NCBI RefSeq assembly: GCF_900105585.1 | Contig: NZ_FNRT01000002.1 | Span: forward strand, 3,286,001 to 3,350,000 | Direction of reading: 5' to 3' | DNA length: 64,000 bases | Source: Nocardioides exalbidus | GTDB taxonomy: Bacteria; Actinomycetota; Actinomycetes; Propionibacteriales; Nocardioidaceae | In this document: one piece after another, positions 8,188-17,666 of the stretch | Layout of the letters: every line of letters starts with the position of its first letter | Numbering within the stretch: the stretch's first letter is position 1 | Made by a program: the position numbers and the translations under genes | Notes under the pieces: generated by a model | Database searches by the model: none | The model's input: only the letters and a program-made list of their open reading frames with translations | Told to the model about the DNA's origin: nothing

Positions 8188-9273
8188 TCAGGCGCGCCAG
8201 GCGCCCCGCTCGTACTGCGGGGCGTAGGGCGCGTCGTCCGGATCGACCCCGAGCTCGTGGGCGGCGCGCAGCGGCCAGGAGGGCTCCCGGATCGCAGCGC
8301 GGCCGAGCATGATCACGTCGGCCTCGCCCCCGTCGAGGACGGCCTGCGCCTGGCGCGGGTCGTCGATCAGGCCGACCGCGGAGGTCGCGATGCCGGCATG
8401 ACGGCGTACGGCTGCGGCGAAGGGCACCTGGTAGCCGGGGTGCACCGCGATGTCCTGGTGGGCCACCGCGCCGCCGGACGAGACGTCGACCAGGTCGACG
8501 CCGAGGTCGCGCAGGACGGCGGAGAGGAGGACGGTCTGCTCGAGGTCCCAGCCGCCCTCGGCCCAGTCGGTCGCGGAGAGGCGGACGAGCAGCACCTTGT
8601 CGGCGGGCCAGACCTCGCGGATGGCGCGGACCGTGTCGACCACGAGGCGGGCGCGGTTCTCGAACGACCCGCCGTAGACGTCGGCGCGGTCGTTGACGAG
8701 GGGTGAGAGGAACTGGTGCAGGAGGTAGCCGTGCGCGCCGTGCAGGTCGATCGCGTCGAAGCCGGCGCGGTCGGCGCGGCGAGCGGCCTCGGCGAAGGCC
8801 GCGGGGAGCCCGGCGACCTCGTCGGTGGTGAGCGCGCGGGGCGCGGCGAGGCCGTCGAAGGCCGAGGTCGACGGGCCGACCGACTCCCAGCCGCCGTCGT
8901 CGAGGGGCACGGACCCGCGGGACCGGCCCAGGCCGTACGTGCTCGCCTTGCGCCCGGCGTGCGCGAGCTGGACGGCGGCGAGTGCGCCCTGGCCGTGGAC
9001 GAAGTCGACGATGCGCGTCCACGCATCGGCCTGCCGGTCGTTCCAGATGCCGACGTCCTGCGGGCTGATGCGACCTTCGGGGACGACTGCCGCCGCCTCG
9101 GTGGTGACGAGGCCGAATCCGCCGGTGGCGTGGCGACCGAGGTTGACCAGGTGCCAGTCGGTGGGGACGCCGTCGCCGTCGAACGCGGAGTACTGGCACA
9201 TCGGCGACAACCAGATCCGGTTGCGCGCGGTGCGGCCGCGCAGGGTGATCGGGTCGAGGAGGGACGTCGTCAT
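8188..9273 (-). CDS. NADH:flavin oxidoreductase, YqjM-type old yellow enzyme
   Basis: A 361-residue FMN-dependent TIM-barrel ene-reductase. The SPMCQYSA segment holds Cys26 and Tyr28, the hallmark of the YqjM (thermophilic-like) subclass. AHAGR and HGAHGYLLHQFLSP provide substrate-binding histidines and the phosphate-site loop. Enzymes of this class reduce activated C=C bonds of electrophiles such as enones or nitroesters using NADPH, usually as detoxification. Length matches YqjM (~340 residues). It follows the YceI gene on the same strand, but a strong hairpin lies between them, so it is likely transcribed separately. The CBS gene follows after 29 bases. Confidence 0.93.
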   Translation of the reverse strand: MTTSLLDPITLRGRTARNRIWLSPMCQYSAFDGDGVPTDWHLVNLGRHATGGFGLVTTEAAAVVPEGRISPQDVGIWNDRQADAWTRIVDFVHGQGALAAVQLAHAGRKASTYGLGRSRGSVPLDDGGWESVGPSTSAFDGLAAPRALTTDEVAGLPAAFAEAARRADRAGFDAIDLHGAHGYLLHQFLSPLVNDRADVYGGSFENRARLVVDTVRAIREVWPADKVLLVRLSATDWAEGGWDLEQTVLLSAVLRDLGVDLVDVSSGGAVAHQDIAVHPGYQVPFAAAVRRHAGIATSAVGLIDDPRQAQAVLDGGEADVIMLGRAAIREPSWPLRAAHELGVDPDDAPYAPQYERGAWRA

Positions 9274-9320
9274 GCTGGCGTCAACGGGCCACCTCCCGCG
9301 TCGATTCCGCGAACGACGAC

Positions 9321-9355
9321 GGCGGGACGCGGATCACACGGATCCGCGCCCCGCC
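9321..9355 (-). terminator. Hairpin terminator after the YceI gene
   Basis: A stem of 6 and 8 base pairs (9321-9326 with 9350-9355, and 9328-9335 with 9341-9348) is interrupted by one mismatch and closed by a five-base loop. It begins 17 bases past the YceI stop in the direction of transcription. No U-tract is present. Confidence 0.75.
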
Positions 9356-9371
9356 GACGGGGTCAGCCAGC

Positions 9372-9989
9372 TCAGGCGTTCTTGATCGCCGAGATGTCGA
9401 ACTGGAGCTTGATCTTCTCGGAGACGAGGACGCCGCCGGTCTCGAGCGCGGCGTTCCAGGAGAGGTCCCAGTCCTTGCGGTTGATGGTGGTCTCGCCCTC
9501 GAAGCCGACGCGGGTGTTGCCGAACGGGTCGACGGCGGTGCCGGTCTCCTCGAAGGGGATGGTGACCGAGTGGGACACGCCCTTGATCGTGAGGTCGCCG
9601 GTGATGCTCCACTCGGCGCCGTCGCGCTCGACGGAGGTCGAGACGAAGGTGATGGCCGGGTGGTTCTCGACGTCGAAGAAGTCGCCCGAGACGAGGTGGC
9701 CGTCGCGGTCGGCGGTGCCGGTGGAGACGCTGGCCGGGCGGATGTCGAGGGTGACGGTCGAGGCGGCCGGGTTCTCGGCGTCGACGTGCGCGGTGCCCTC
9801 GAAGTCGGCGAACTGGCCGCGGACGGTGGTGACCATCGCGTGGCGCGCCGAGAAGCCGAGGCGGCTGTGGCTCGCGTCGACGGTGTAGTCCCCGGTGATC
9901 GAGCCACGGTCGAGGACGGCGACGGGCGCGGCGGTCTCGACGGGCGCGGCGGTGGCAACGTGCTTGGGCTTGCGGCGGAAGAACGACAT
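9372..9989 (-). CDS. YceI family lipid-binding-like protein
   Basis: A 205-residue protein whose residues ~30-200 match the YceI lipocalin-like fold: a YTVDASHSRLGFSARH opening, the VSGDFFDVENHP region and a KGVSHSVTIPFE strand. YceI barrels bind polyisoprenoids or amides. Residues 1-30 are basic then Ala/Val-rich without a clear signal peptide, so a cytoplasmic location is likely. Start ATG 9989 has AGGAG about nine bases upstream. The 120-base upstream spacer contains an A+T-rich patch (~10010-10025), probably its promoter, and is shared with the divergent SDR gene. Confidence 0.92.
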   Translation of the reverse strand: MSFFRRKPKHVATAAPVETAAPVAVLDRGSITGDYTVDASHSRLGFSARHAMVTTVRGQFADFEGTAHVDAENPAASTVTLDIRPASVSTGTADRDGHLVSGDFFDVENHPAITFVSTSVERDGAEWSITGDLTIKGVSHSVTIPFEETGTAVDPFGNTRVGFEGETTINRKDWDLSWNAALETGGVLVSEKIKLQFDISAIKNA

Positions 9990-10109
9990 GGCGGGTGCTC
10001 CTGAAGTGGTTGACGATTAAACAACTGAACGGCGGGCACCCGGAGTTCATTCCCGGTCGCGTGTGACCTGGCCCACGTCCGCTCAGGTGGCTGCGCCAGA
10101 CTGGTTCGC

Positions 10110-10817
10110 ATGAGCCTCGTCCTCGTCACCGGCGCCTCCACCGGCCTCGGCCTCGCCACCGTCGACGCGCTGGTCACCGCCGGCCACGACGTCGTCCTCC
10201 ACGCCCGCAGCGAGGACCGCCTCGAGGACGCCTCGGTCCTCGACCGCGTCGCCGCGACGGCGTACGCCGACCTCGCGGACGTCATGGCGACCGTCGACCT
10301 CGCCCACCGCCTCGACGCGCACGGCCCGTTCGACGCGGTGATCCACAACGCCGGGACGATGGACCGCGCGCTGGCCGTGCCGGTCAACGTCGTCGCGCCC
10401 TACGTCCTCACTGCCGTGATGCAGCCTCCTGGCCGGTCGATCGTGCTGAGCAGCGGGATGCACCTCGGTGGCGGCACCGACCTGGCCCGTGGCGGTGGCT
10501 ACTCCGACAGCAAGCTCTGGGTGACGGCGCTCTTCATGGCGCTCGCCGACCGGCGGCCCGGGACGCTGTCGCACGCGGTCGACCCCGGCTGGGTGCCGAC
10601 CCGGATGGGCGGGCGCGGCGCGCCCGACGACCTCGTCGAGGGCCACCGCACCCAGGTCTGGCTCGCCATCGCGGACGAGGCCGGGATCGACCCGCGCACG
10701 GGCGGCTACTGGCACCACCACAGACCGCGCGACCCGCACCGCAGCGCGGTCGACCCGGGCTTCCAGGACCAGGTGCTCGCCCACCTCGAGGACGTGACGA
10801 GCCTCCGGCTGGAGTAG
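10110..10817 (+). CDS. Short-chain dehydrogenase/reductase
   Basis: A 235-residue Rossmann enzyme: TGASTGLG at 7-14 for NAD(P) binding, the HNAGT structural motif near 76-80 and a YSDSK active-site pair near residue 131 preceded by a SSG segment. The protein is slightly shorter than classical SDRs and lacks part of the usual C-terminal substrate lid. A basic residue in the first loop (HARSEDR) would fit NADPH preference. Its substrate is not evident. It is monocistronic, divergent from the YceI gene, and ends three bases before the convergent glycoside hydrolase gene. Confidence 0.88.
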   Translation: MSLVLVTGASTGLGLATVDALVTAGHDVVLHARSEDRLEDASVLDRVAATAYADLADVMATVDLAHRLDAHGPFDAVIHNAGTMDRALAVPVNVVAPYVLTAVMQPPGRSIVLSSGMHLGGGTDLARGGGYSDSKLWVTALFMALADRRPGTLSHAVDPGWVPTRMGGRGAPDDLVEGHRTQVWLAIADEAGIDPRTGGYWHHHRPRDPHRSAVDPGFQDQVLAHLEDVTSLRLE

Positions 10818-10820
10818 GCG

Positions 10821-12650
10821 TCAGCCGAGCTCGCGGTCCAGGTTGAGGACCGCGCTGATCATGCTGAGGTGGGTGAACGCCTGCGGGAAGTTGCCGAGCT
10901 GCTCGCCGTTGAGCCCGACCTGCTCGGCGTACTGCCCGAGGTGGTTGGCGTAGGTGAACATCTTCTCCATCGCCAGCCGAGCGTCCTCGACCCGGCCGAC
11001 CCGCGTGAGCGCCTCGACGTACCAGAACGAGCACAGCGAGAAGGTGCCCTCGCCCTGCCCGCCGGAGGACTCGACGCCGTCGGAGAACCGCTCGGCGTCG
11101 TAGCGGAAGACGAGGCTGTCGGTGACGAGCCGCTCCTCGACCAGGGCGAGGGTCGAGAGGAAGCGGGGGTCGTTGGGCGCGATGAACTTCACCATCGGCA
11201 TCAGCAGCACACCGGCGTCGAGGGTGTCGGAGCCGATGTGGCTGACGAACGCCCCGAGGTCCTCGTCCCAGCACTCCTCCATCACCTGGGTGTAGATCTC
11301 GTCGCGCACGCGGGCGAGCTGGGTCAGGTCGCCGGGCAGGCCGCGACGCCGGGCGACGCGCATCATCCGCTCGACCGCGACCCAGGACATCAGCCGCGAG
11401 GTGGTGTGGGCGCGCGGCTCGTCGCGGACCTCCCACATGCCCGCGTCGTCGCGGTCCCAGTTGTCAATCAGCCAGTCGGCGATGCGGCGCAGGTCCTGCC
11501 ACGCGTCGTGGCTGATCCCGGCGCTGTACTTGTCGTAGAGGTAGACCGAGTCGATGAGCTCGCCGTAGACGTCGAGCTGGAGCTGGTCGACCGCCGCGTT
11601 GCCGACGCGGACCGGCCTCGAGTCGCGGTAGCCCGCGAGGTGGTCGAGCTCGCGCTCGTGCGGCACGTCGCCGTCGAGGTCGTACATCACCCGGAGCGGG
11701 CCGAGGTCGTGGTCCGACTCGCCGCTCTCGCCCATCCGCTCGGAGAGCCAGCGGACGAACGCCGCTGCCTCGTCGGTGAAGCCCAGCCGCAGCAGGGCGT
11801 AGACGCTGAAGGCGGCGTCGCGGATCCACACGAAGCGGTAGTCCCAGTTGCGGCCGCCGCCGATCTCCTCCGGCAGGCTGGTCGTCGGCGCGGCCACGAT
11901 CCCGCCGCTGGGCTCGTGGCACAGCAGCTTCAGCGTGAGCGCGGAACGGTTGACCCGCTCGCGCCAGCGGCCGGTGTAGGTGCAGGTCGACAGCCACTGG
12001 CGCCAGAACGTCGCAGTGCTCTCGAAGAGGTCGTCGACGTCGCTCTCGCTGGAGCCCTGCGCCTCCTCGTCCGGAGCGAGCACCTCGAGCACGAAGAGCG
12101 CTGCGTCGCCCGGCTCGAGGTCGATGCTCGCGACGACGTCGGCGTCCTCGACCGTCAGGTCGGCCGTGGACGACAGGGCGAGCGCGACGTCGCCGTCCTC
12201 GAACCGCACGGCTCCGGCCTCCTCCGACAACGTCGGCGTGAGCGAGCCGTAGTCCGGGCGCGGGGAGAGGCGCATCGTCATCGCGACCGAGCCGCGGACG
12301 GTGACCACCCGGCGCACCAGGCGCTGCCGGTGGTCGGGGTCGTGCGCGCGCCGCACCGGCATGAAGTCGTGCACCTCGGCGACACCCTGCTCGGTCATGA
12401 AGCGCGTGACCAGGATGTTGGTCTCGGGCACGTAGTACTGCTGGCTCCGGGCGTCCGGATCGTCGGGTGCGACCCGCCACGAGCCGGCGTCCGGGTCGAG
12501 CAGCGACCCGAAGACGCTCGGCTTGTCGAAGCGACCGGGGCAGAACCAGTCGATCGTGCCGTCGATGGCCACCAGCGCCGCGGTGCGCAGGTCGCCGATC
12601 AACCCGTGGTCGGCGATCGGGATCGCCGGGCCGGCAGCGGGACCGCTCAT
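10821..12650 (-). CDS. Glycoside hydrolase family 15 protein (glucoamylase/trehalase type)
   Basis: A 609-residue cytoplasmic GH15 enzyme. An N-terminal beta-sandwich begins with the [16 protein letters not shown] segment. The (alpha/alpha)6 barrel shows [17 protein letters not shown], which carries general-acid region residues, and [17 protein letters not shown] near the C terminus, which carries the catalytic base glutamate. Actinobacterial members of this length are often trehalases or dextran/malto-oligosaccharide glucosidases. The ATG start overlaps the stop of zwf (ATGA). The operon with zwf and an alcohol dehydrogenase suggests that released glucose feeds the pentose phosphate pathway for NADPH. 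Family is firm; trehalose versus maltodextrin specificity is open. Confidence 0.92.
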   Translation of the reverse strand: MSGPAAGPAIPIADHGLIGDLRTAALVAIDGTIDWFCPGRFDKPSVFGSLLDPDAGSWRVAPDDPDARSQQYYVPETNILVTRFMTEQGVAEVHDFMPVRRAHDPDHRQRLVRRVVTVRGSVAMTMRLSPRPDYGSLTPTLSEEAGAVRFEDGDVALALSSTADLTVEDADVVASIDLEPGDAALFVLEVLAPDEEAQGSSESDVDDLFESTATFWRQWLSTCTYTGRWRERVNRSALTLKLLCHEPSGGIVAAPTTSLPEEIGGGRNWDYRFVWIRDAAFSVYALLRLGFTDEAAAFVRWLSERMGESGESDHDLGPLRVMYDLDGDVPHERELDHLAGYRDSRPVRVGNAAVDQLQLDVYGELIDSVYLYDKYSAGISHDAWQDLRRIADWLIDNWDRDDAGMWEVRDEPRAHTTSRLMSWVAVERMMRVARRRGLPGDLTQLARVRDEIYTQVMEECWDEDLGAFVSHIGSDTLDAGVLLMPMVKFIAPNDPRFLSTLALVEERLVTDSLVFRYDAERFSDGVESSGGQGEGTFSLCSFWYVEALTRVGRVEDARLAMEKMFTYANHLGQYAEQVGLNGEQLGNFPQAFTHLSMISAVLNLDRELG

Positions 12651-14062
12651 CCCAGCCGCCACCCGCCCGGCGCGAGGTCGAGCGCGGCCTGCGGGCCCCA
12701 GGAGCCGGGCTCGTACGGCTGGGGGTCGGGCCGGTCGTCGAGCACCGGCTGGCACACCTCCCACAGGCGCTCGGTCTCGTCGGAGCGGGCGAACAGCGTG
12801 TGGTCGCCGCGGAGCACGTCGAGGACCAGCCGCTCGTAGGCCTCGAGAGGCTCGTCGTCGGGGAGCTCGTCCTCGAAGTCGAGCCTCATCGTCGCCTTCG
12901 CGAGCTCCATGTCCGGACCGGGCTTCTTCCCGAACAGGTCGAGCGACACCACGGCCTCGTCGGTGAGCTCCAGGACGAGCTCGTCCCCCGCCGGGTCGCC
13001 GAAGATGCTCGACTCCGGGGCCCGGAACCGCAGGGTGATGGTGCGCCGGGTCTCGGCCATGGCCTTGCCGGTGCGCAGCAGGAACGGCACGTCGCGCCAC
13101 CGCTCGTTGTCGACGTAGGCCGTCAGTGCGACGAACGTCTCGACGTCGGAGTCGTCGTCGACGTCGTCCTCGTCGCGATAGCCGTCGTACTGCCCGAGCA
13201 CGACGTCGGCCGGGTCGAGCGGGCGCAGGGCGTCGAAGGCGTCCTTGCGGGCCTGCCGGACCGCGCTCGCCGTCCACTCGCCCGGGTCCTCGAGCGCGAC
13301 GACGCCGAGGATCTGGAAGAGGTGAGTGGAGACCATGTCGCGCAGGCAGCCGGTGGACTCGTAGAACGAGCCGCGACCCTCCATCTGCAGCGTCTCCGGC
13401 ACGTCGATCTGCACCTGGGCCACGCTGCGCCGGTCCCACGCGGGCTCGAAGAGCGCGTTGGCGAAGCGCAGGGCGAGGATGTTCTGCACCGCCTCCTTGC
13501 CGAGGAAGTGGTCGATCCGGAAGACCTGGTCCTCGTCGACCGCGTCGTGGATCGCCGCGTCGAGCTCCTGGAACGACTCGAGGTCGAGGCCGAACGGCTT
13601 CTCGATGACGAGCCGGGCCCGCTCGGTCAGCCCCTCGCGGTCGAGCATGCCGACCATCCCGGACATGGCGGTTGGTGGCACCGACAGGTAGACGAGGCGT
13701 CGTACGTCGCTCGACCCGTGGTCGCCCAGGCGCTCCTCCGCCTCACGCACCGCCGCGGCCAGGTCGGCGCCGTCGTCGGAGTCGGAGGTCTGGAACGAGA
13801 TCCGGCCGAGCAGGTCGCTCGCGACGTCCTCGTCGAGGTCGTCGACCGTGTCGCGGAGGCCCTCGGCGACCTGCTCGCGGAACTCCTCGTCGGTGCCGGG
13901 GGAGTGGCGCCCGCTGCCGATCACCGCGTAGTCGCCGGGCAGCCGACCGGCGGCGGCCAGCCGGTAGAGCCCCGGGAAGAGCTTGCGGGCGGCCAGGTCG
14001 CCCGTCGCCCCGAAGACGATGAGGACGTGTGGCGACAGCTCGTCGCCGGTCGGCTCGCTCAC
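12647..14062 (-). CDS. zwf: Glucose-6-phosphate 1-dehydrogenase
   Basis: A 471-residue enzyme oxidising glucose-6-phosphate to 6-phosphogluconolactone with NADP(+), the entry step of the oxidative pentose phosphate pathway. The dinucleotide motif [10 protein letters not shown] is at 18-27, and the active-site signature [13 protein letters not shown] with the catalytic His lies around residues 180-192. The GTG start at 14062 overlaps the stop of the upstream alcohol dehydrogenase (GTGA), and its stop overlaps the GH15 start. It is not next to opcA, tal or tkt, so it is likely a second, non-canonical zwf copy in a sugar-oxidation operon rather than the main pathway cluster. Confidence 0.95.
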   Translation of the reverse strand: MSEPTGDELSPHVLIVFGATGDLAARKLFPGLYRLAAAGRLPGDYAVIGSGRHSPGTDEEFREQVAEGLRDTVDDLDEDVASDLLGRISFQTSDSDDGADLAAAVREAEERLGDHGSSDVRRLVYLSVPPTAMSGMVGMLDREGLTERARLVIEKPFGLDLESFQELDAAIHDAVDEDQVFRIDHFLGKEAVQNILALRFANALFEPAWDRRSVAQVQIDVPETLQMEGRGSFYESTGCLRDMVSTHLFQILGVVALEDPGEWTASAVRQARKDAFDALRPLDPADVVLGQYDGYRDEDDVDDDSDVETFVALTAYVDNERWRDVPFLLRTGKAMAETRRTITLRFRAPESSIFGDPAGDELVLELTDEAVVSLDLFGKKPGPDMELAKATMRLDFEDELPDDEPLEAYERLVLDVLRGDHTLFARSDETERLWEVCQPVLDDRPDPQPYEPGSWGPQAALDLAPGGWRLG

Positions 14063-15120
14063 GAGGTCGGCGCCTCTCCGAGCGTCTCCGCGTCGATGAC
14101 CGCGCGGTAGCGGACCTCGCCGTCGACGACCTTGTCGTAGTAGTCGTCGACCTGGTCGGCCGAGATCACCTCGACGGTGGCGGTGATACCGTGCTCGGCG
14201 CAGAAGTCGAGCATCTCCTGGGTCTGCGGGAGGCCGCCGACCATCGAGCCCTCGACGCCGCGGCGCATGGTGAGCAGCGAGAAGGCGCCGACCTCCAGCG
14301 ACTCGCTCGGAGCGCCGAGGTTGACCATCCGGCCGCCGCGGTCGAGCAGGCCGAGGAAGGAGTCGAGCGGCACGGCGGCGCCGACGGTGTTGACGAGCAG
14401 GTCGAAGCTGCCGGCGAGGTCGTCGAGGACCGACTCGTCCTCGGTGGCGTAGTAGCTCGTCGCGCCGAACTCGAGGCCGTCGTCCTTCTTCGCGTCGGTG
14501 CGGCTCAGCACCGAGACCTCGGCACCCATAGCGGCGGCGATCTTCACCGCGACGTGGCCGAGCCCGCCCATGCCGATCACGCCGACCCGGGTGCCGGCAC
14601 CCACGTCGTGGCGCTTCAGCGGGGCGTACGTCGTGATGCCGGCGCACAGCAGCGGCGTGGTGCCGGCGAGGTCGACGCCGTCGGGGATCTTCAGCACGAA
14701 GTGGTCGCGGACCACGACCTGGCGGCTGTAGCCGCCGTGGGTGGTCTCGCCGTCGTAGCCCGTGCTGCTGTAGGTCTGCACGACGCCCTTCTCGCAGAAC
14801 TGCTCCTCGCCGTCACGGCACGCCTCGCACTCGAGGCAGGAGTCGACGAAGCAGCCGACGCCGACGGTGTCGCCGACCTGGTGGTCGGTGACGGCGGAGC
14901 CGACCTCGGAGACGGTGCCGATGATCTCGTGGCCGGGCGTCATCGGGAACACGCCCTGTCCCCACTCGTCGCGCGCCTGGTGGATGTCGGAGTGGCAGAT
15001 GCCGGCGAAGCGGATGTCGATGCGTACGTCGTCGTCGCGCAGGTCGCGGCGCTCGATCGTGGTCTCCTCGAAGGCGGCGGAGGCCTTCGGCGTGGAGAGG
15101 GCGGAGATCGTGGTGGTCAC
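14059..15120 (-). CDS. Zinc-dependent NAD(P)-alcohol dehydrogenase (CAD-like)
   Basis: A 353-residue medium-chain dehydrogenase. Catalytic zinc ligands are C42 (ICHSDIH) and H64-E65 (GHE). Structural zinc ligands are C95, C98, C101 and C109. The cofactor motif [11 protein letters not shown] is near 170-180. The IC-H-S-D signature and length place it in the cinnamyl-alcohol dehydrogenase/YahK group, NADPH-linked aldehyde reductases. GTG start 15120 has AAGGA upstream. It is the first gene of the operon with zwf and GH15, a pairing in which zwf could regenerate the NADPH used here. Confidence 0.93.
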   Translation of the reverse strand: MTTTISALSTPKASAAFEETTIERRDLRDDDVRIDIRFAGICHSDIHQARDEWGQGVFPMTPGHEIIGTVSEVGSAVTDHQVGDTVGVGCFVDSCLECEACRDGEEQFCEKGVVQTYSSTGYDGETTHGGYSRQVVVRDHFVLKIPDGVDLAGTTPLLCAGITTYAPLKRHDVGAGTRVGVIGMGGLGHVAVKIAAAMGAEVSVLSRTDAKKDDGLEFGATSYYATEDESVLDDLAGSFDLLVNTVGAAVPLDSFLGLLDRGGRMVNLGAPSESLEVGAFSLLTMRRGVEGSMVGGLPQTQEMLDFCAEHGITATVEVISADQVDDYYDKVVDGEVRYRAVIDAETLGEAPTS

Positions 15121-15159
15121 GGTGGTCCTTCCATCGTTGATCGTTGGACTTGTTCGACG

Positions 15160-16077
15160 CTAGCGATCACCCGAAGGGGTCATCTCGTCGCGGCCGTGGG
15201 TCGTCACGGTGACGACGTCCCACTGGACGGCCCGGGTCGGACGGGTGGTGCGGCAGGTGAGCAGGGCCTCGTCGCGGCGACTGCTGGCGATGACGACGCG
15301 CACGGCCGGTGGCAGCGGGTCGTCGCCGAGGACCTCGACCGTCCAGCGCCCGGCGTCGAACGTCCCGTCCTGCTCGACGAGGCGCGGCACGGCGGCGGTG
15401 GCCGCCGCCGGACCCCAGCGCTCGTGCACCTCGCCGAGGGCGACCTGCTCGGCGGGGTGCAGCCCGGCGACGCCCCTCAGCCAGCGTGTCTGGACGTGTC
15501 CGGCGAGGTGTGCCTCGAGGGTCGGCACCGCGCTCTCGGCGGGCATCCCGCCGTAGCAGGCGAGGTCGGGCAGCACGAGCACGGTGGGGGCGAACCGGTC
15601 GCCGCCGAGGTGGCTGCACTCCCACGTCTCGTCGGGCCAGCGACGCGCGAGCGCCGCCGCGAGCGGGCGGCCCTTGATCGCGCAGCAGGCGTCGTGCACG
15701 CCGTGCGTGCACACGAGCAGGAGCGGGTCGGCGTGCGGCTCGCCGCCGGCCTCGACCCCGTCGCCGAGGCTGGCCAGCAGGTCGTCGGGGTGCTCCCACA
15801 CGCCGGTCCGCACCAGGCCGGAGTGCGCCCGGAACCATCGCCGGGGTCCGCTCATCGCGGCGGCGGCGCCCTCGCGCCCGTGGCGGCGCACGAACAGCGT
15901 CCTGAGTCCCGGGTGCCCGAGCGCGCGCAGCAGCGGGGTGGGCAGGTCGGCACCGAAGGGTGCGGTGACGGGCCACGGTCCGGGGTGCTCGACGAGCAGC
16001 CAGTCGCGCTGCGGGGGAGCGGTGCCGAGCGCCGGGTCGTGCCGCGCCGCCGCGTCGTCGGAGCAGCGGAAGGTCAT
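15160..16077 (-). CDS. Sucrase/ferredoxin-like (thioredoxin-fold [2Fe-2S]) protein
   Basis: A 305-residue member of the Suc_Fer-like family (related to yeast Apd1). It shows the family metal-site segments CTHGVHDACCAIKG near residue 123 and ECSHLGGDRFAP near 152, with C/H ligands suited to a thioredoxin-like [2Fe-2S] cluster. Family proteins are redox carriers, and the sucrase label is historical. The ATG at 16077 overlaps the stop of the JmjC oxygenase gene (ATGA), so the two are translationally coupled. A plausible role is electron supply or redox repair for that Fe(II) oxygenase; this is inference. Confidence 0.82.
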   Translation of the reverse strand: MTFRCSDDAAARHDPALGTAPPQRDWLLVEHPGPWPVTAPFGADLPTPLLRALGHPGLRTLFVRRHGREGAAAAMSGPRRWFRAHSGLVRTGVWEHPDDLLASLGDGVEAGGEPHADPLLLVCTHGVHDACCAIKGRPLAAALARRWPDETWECSHLGGDRFAPTVLVLPDLACYGGMPAESAVPTLEAHLAGHVQTRWLRGVAGLHPAEQVALGEVHERWGPAAATAAVPRLVEQDGTFDAGRWTVEVLGDDPLPPAVRVVIASSRRDEALLTCRTTRPTRAVQWDVVTVTTHGRDEMTPSGDR

Positions 16078-17297
16078 CCGCGCACGACCAGTCCCGCCTC
16101 GATCATCCGCCGGGTGGTCTCCAGCCCGAGGTCGGAGGCCGCCACCGGCTCGCCGGCCAGGAGTCGTCGTACGCCGTCCGCGGGTGCGTCGCCGACCGCG
16201 ACCGCCGCGACGCGCGAGGTGATCGCCGCGCCGGCCAGGGTCGCGTCGACGTGGGCCCGGAGCCGGACGACGGTCTCGTCGGCCAGGGACGTGGCGAGGT
16301 CGTGCTGGGCCAGGGGACCGATCGGTGCGGCACGCTGCGTCCCGCGCCGGCGGGCGCGCAGCCGCGCGGCGACGTCGGCCGGGTCGAGGTGGTCGAGCGC
16401 GTCGCGGAGCAGCTTGGCCACCAGGTCGGCGTCGATGTCGTCCGCGTCGAGCCCCGTGCCCAGGGGGAGCGACCCGCGGGCCTGCTCGTCCTCGGCGAGC
16501 CGGCGCAGGGCGAGGGCGGTGAGCTCCTCGGCGACGGCGTGGCGCGTCCAGCTGTGCACCCCGAGGGTGAGGTGGATCGTGTAGCCGCCGAGCGCGGTCG
16601 CGGAGTGGAGGTAGCCGCGGGGGAGGTAGAGCGTGTCGCCGGGCTCGAGGACGGTCTCGATGACCGCCTCCTGGCCGGCCGCACGGCGGACGTCGTCGCG
16701 TCGGTCCGTCCACGGCTGGTCGCGCAGCGGCGACGGCAGCACGGGCGCGTGGATCGACCACTTCTTGCGCCCGGCGACCTGCAGCACGAAGACGTCGTGC
16801 ACGTCGTAGTGGTCGTCGAAGCCGTGGTTCTGCGGGGGCGTGACGTAGGCGTTGGCCTGCACGGGGTGGCCGAGGTCGGCCGCGAGCTGCTGGCAGAAGT
16901 CGATGATCGGCGGCCAGACCCGGTGCAGGGCCTGGAGCACGATCGTCGAGCCGTCCGCGAAGAGGGCGGTGAGCTTGTCGTCGCTGACCTGGTCGGCGAT
17001 GCCGGCACCGACGCCCCCGGGGGCCGTGAACGAGCCGGTCGCGAGCGTCGACCCCGCCTTGGCGACCCGGAGGAACGGTGTGCGCAGGCCGCGCTCGCCC
17101 AGCAGCTCGTCGACCGCGCCGGCGGTGAGCAGGTCGTCGAACCCGGCGGGATCGGCCGAGGGCCGCAGGAGGGGCCCGCGCGCCCACGTGCTCTCGGCGA
17201 AGTCGTCGACGTCGCCGACGAGGCGGGCCAGGGCGGGACGCGCGCCGACGGCAGGCCCGGCGGTGCCGGGCCTGCCGTCATCGGGCTGGTGGTGCAT
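16074..17297 (-). CDS. JmjC/cupin-4 Fe(II)/2-oxoglutarate oxygenase (ROX-like)
   Basis: A 407-residue protein of the bacterial ribosomal-oxygenase (cupin-4, PF08007-like) type. The iron site is visible as H163-Y-D165 in DDHYDVHDVF and the distal H231 in YLPRGYLHSA. Residues ~255-407 are the helical dimerisation and winged-helix part. E. coli RoxA and human MINA53/NO66 in this family hydroxylate Arg or His of ribosomal proteins, while other JmjC enzymes act on Asn/Asp. It lies five bases after a 77-residue Asp/Glu/Gly repeat peptide gene and overlaps a ferredoxin-like gene. Here the peptide may be its substrate, though a ribosomal-protein target remains the conservative reading. Confidence 0.85.
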   Translation of the reverse strand: MHHQPDDGRPGTAGPAVGARPALARLVGDVDDFAESTWARGPLLRPSADPAGFDDLLTAGAVDELLGERGLRTPFLRVAKAGSTLATGSFTAPGGVGAGIADQVSDDKLTALFADGSTIVLQALHRVWPPIIDFCQQLAADLGHPVQANAYVTPPQNHGFDDHYDVHDVFVLQVAGRKKWSIHAPVLPSPLRDQPWTDRRDDVRRAAGQEAVIETVLEPGDTLYLPRGYLHSATALGGYTIHLTLGVHSWTRHAVAEELTALALRRLAEDEQARGSLPLGTGLDADDIDADLVAKLLRDALDHLDPADVAARLRARRRGTQRAAPIGPLAQHDLATSLADETVVRLRAHVDATLAGAAITSRVAAVAVGDAPADGVRRLLAGEPVAASDLGLETTRRMIEAGLVVRG

Positions 17298-17302
17298 CGG
17301 TG

Positions 17303-17536
17303 TCAGCTGTCGGCTCCGCCGTCAGCGCCACCGTCCTGGACGCCGGGAGTGCCCTCGGCACCGCCGTCGGCGGGACCCTCGGCGCCACCGTCGGCGCCAC
17401 CGTCCTGGACGCCGGGAGTGCCCTCGGCGCCACCGTCGGCGGGACCCTCGGCGCCACCGTCGGCGCCACCGTCCTGCACGCCCGGGGTGCCCTCGGCTCC
17501 GCCGTCGGCAGGTCCTTCGTTCTCGGACTGGCTCAT
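17303..17536 (-). CDS. 77-residue peptide with three perfect 23-residue repeats
   Basis: The product has an eight-residue leader (MSQSENEG) followed by three copies of a 23-residue unit, PADGGAEGTPGVQDGGAD then GGAEG. The copies are identical except that the last ends in DS. It is acidic, has no Cys, Lys, Arg or aromatic residues, and is probably unstructured. GGGAGG-like spacing is good: GGGAGG sits five bases before the ATG (17542-17547), and a TATACA -10-like hexamer lies further upstream. The three DNA repeats differ only at silent positions, which argues for selection on the protein. It is the first gene of the unit with the JmjC oxygenase. No family is recognised; a substrate peptide role is inference. 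Confidence 0.65.
   Translation of the reverse strand: MSQSENEGPADGGAEGTPGVQDGGADGGAEGPADGGAEGTPGVQDGGADGGAEGPADGGAEGTPGVQDGGADGGADS
17306..17512 (-). repeat. Three tandem 69-bp coding repeats
   Basis: Exactly three 69-base units encode residues 9-77 of the repeat peptide. The units are nearly identical, and the observed differences in the first 21 codons are synonymous. The region is prone to copy-number change by slippage or recombination, so the unit number may vary between strains. Confidence 0.85.
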
Positions 17537-17606
17537 GCCGTCCTCCCTTGCACGTCTGGGCCGATCAGGCCCGGTCAGGCGGCGCCGGACGACGCCGTCG
17601 TCTCCG

Positions 17607-17612
17607 TGTATA
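17607..17612 (-). promoter_or_regulatory. Possible -10 element of the repeat-peptide operon
   Basis: On the minus strand these bases read TATACA, one of very few A+T-rich hexamers in the spacer upstream of the peptide gene (start 17536). No convincing -35 hexamer is seen at the expected distance. The distance to the start codon would give a leader of ~65 bases. Confidence 0.3.
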
Positions 17613-17666
17613 GCCACGCTGGGAGGCGCTGCCCACACCCGGAGGGACGAGCGTCACCCGGTGACG

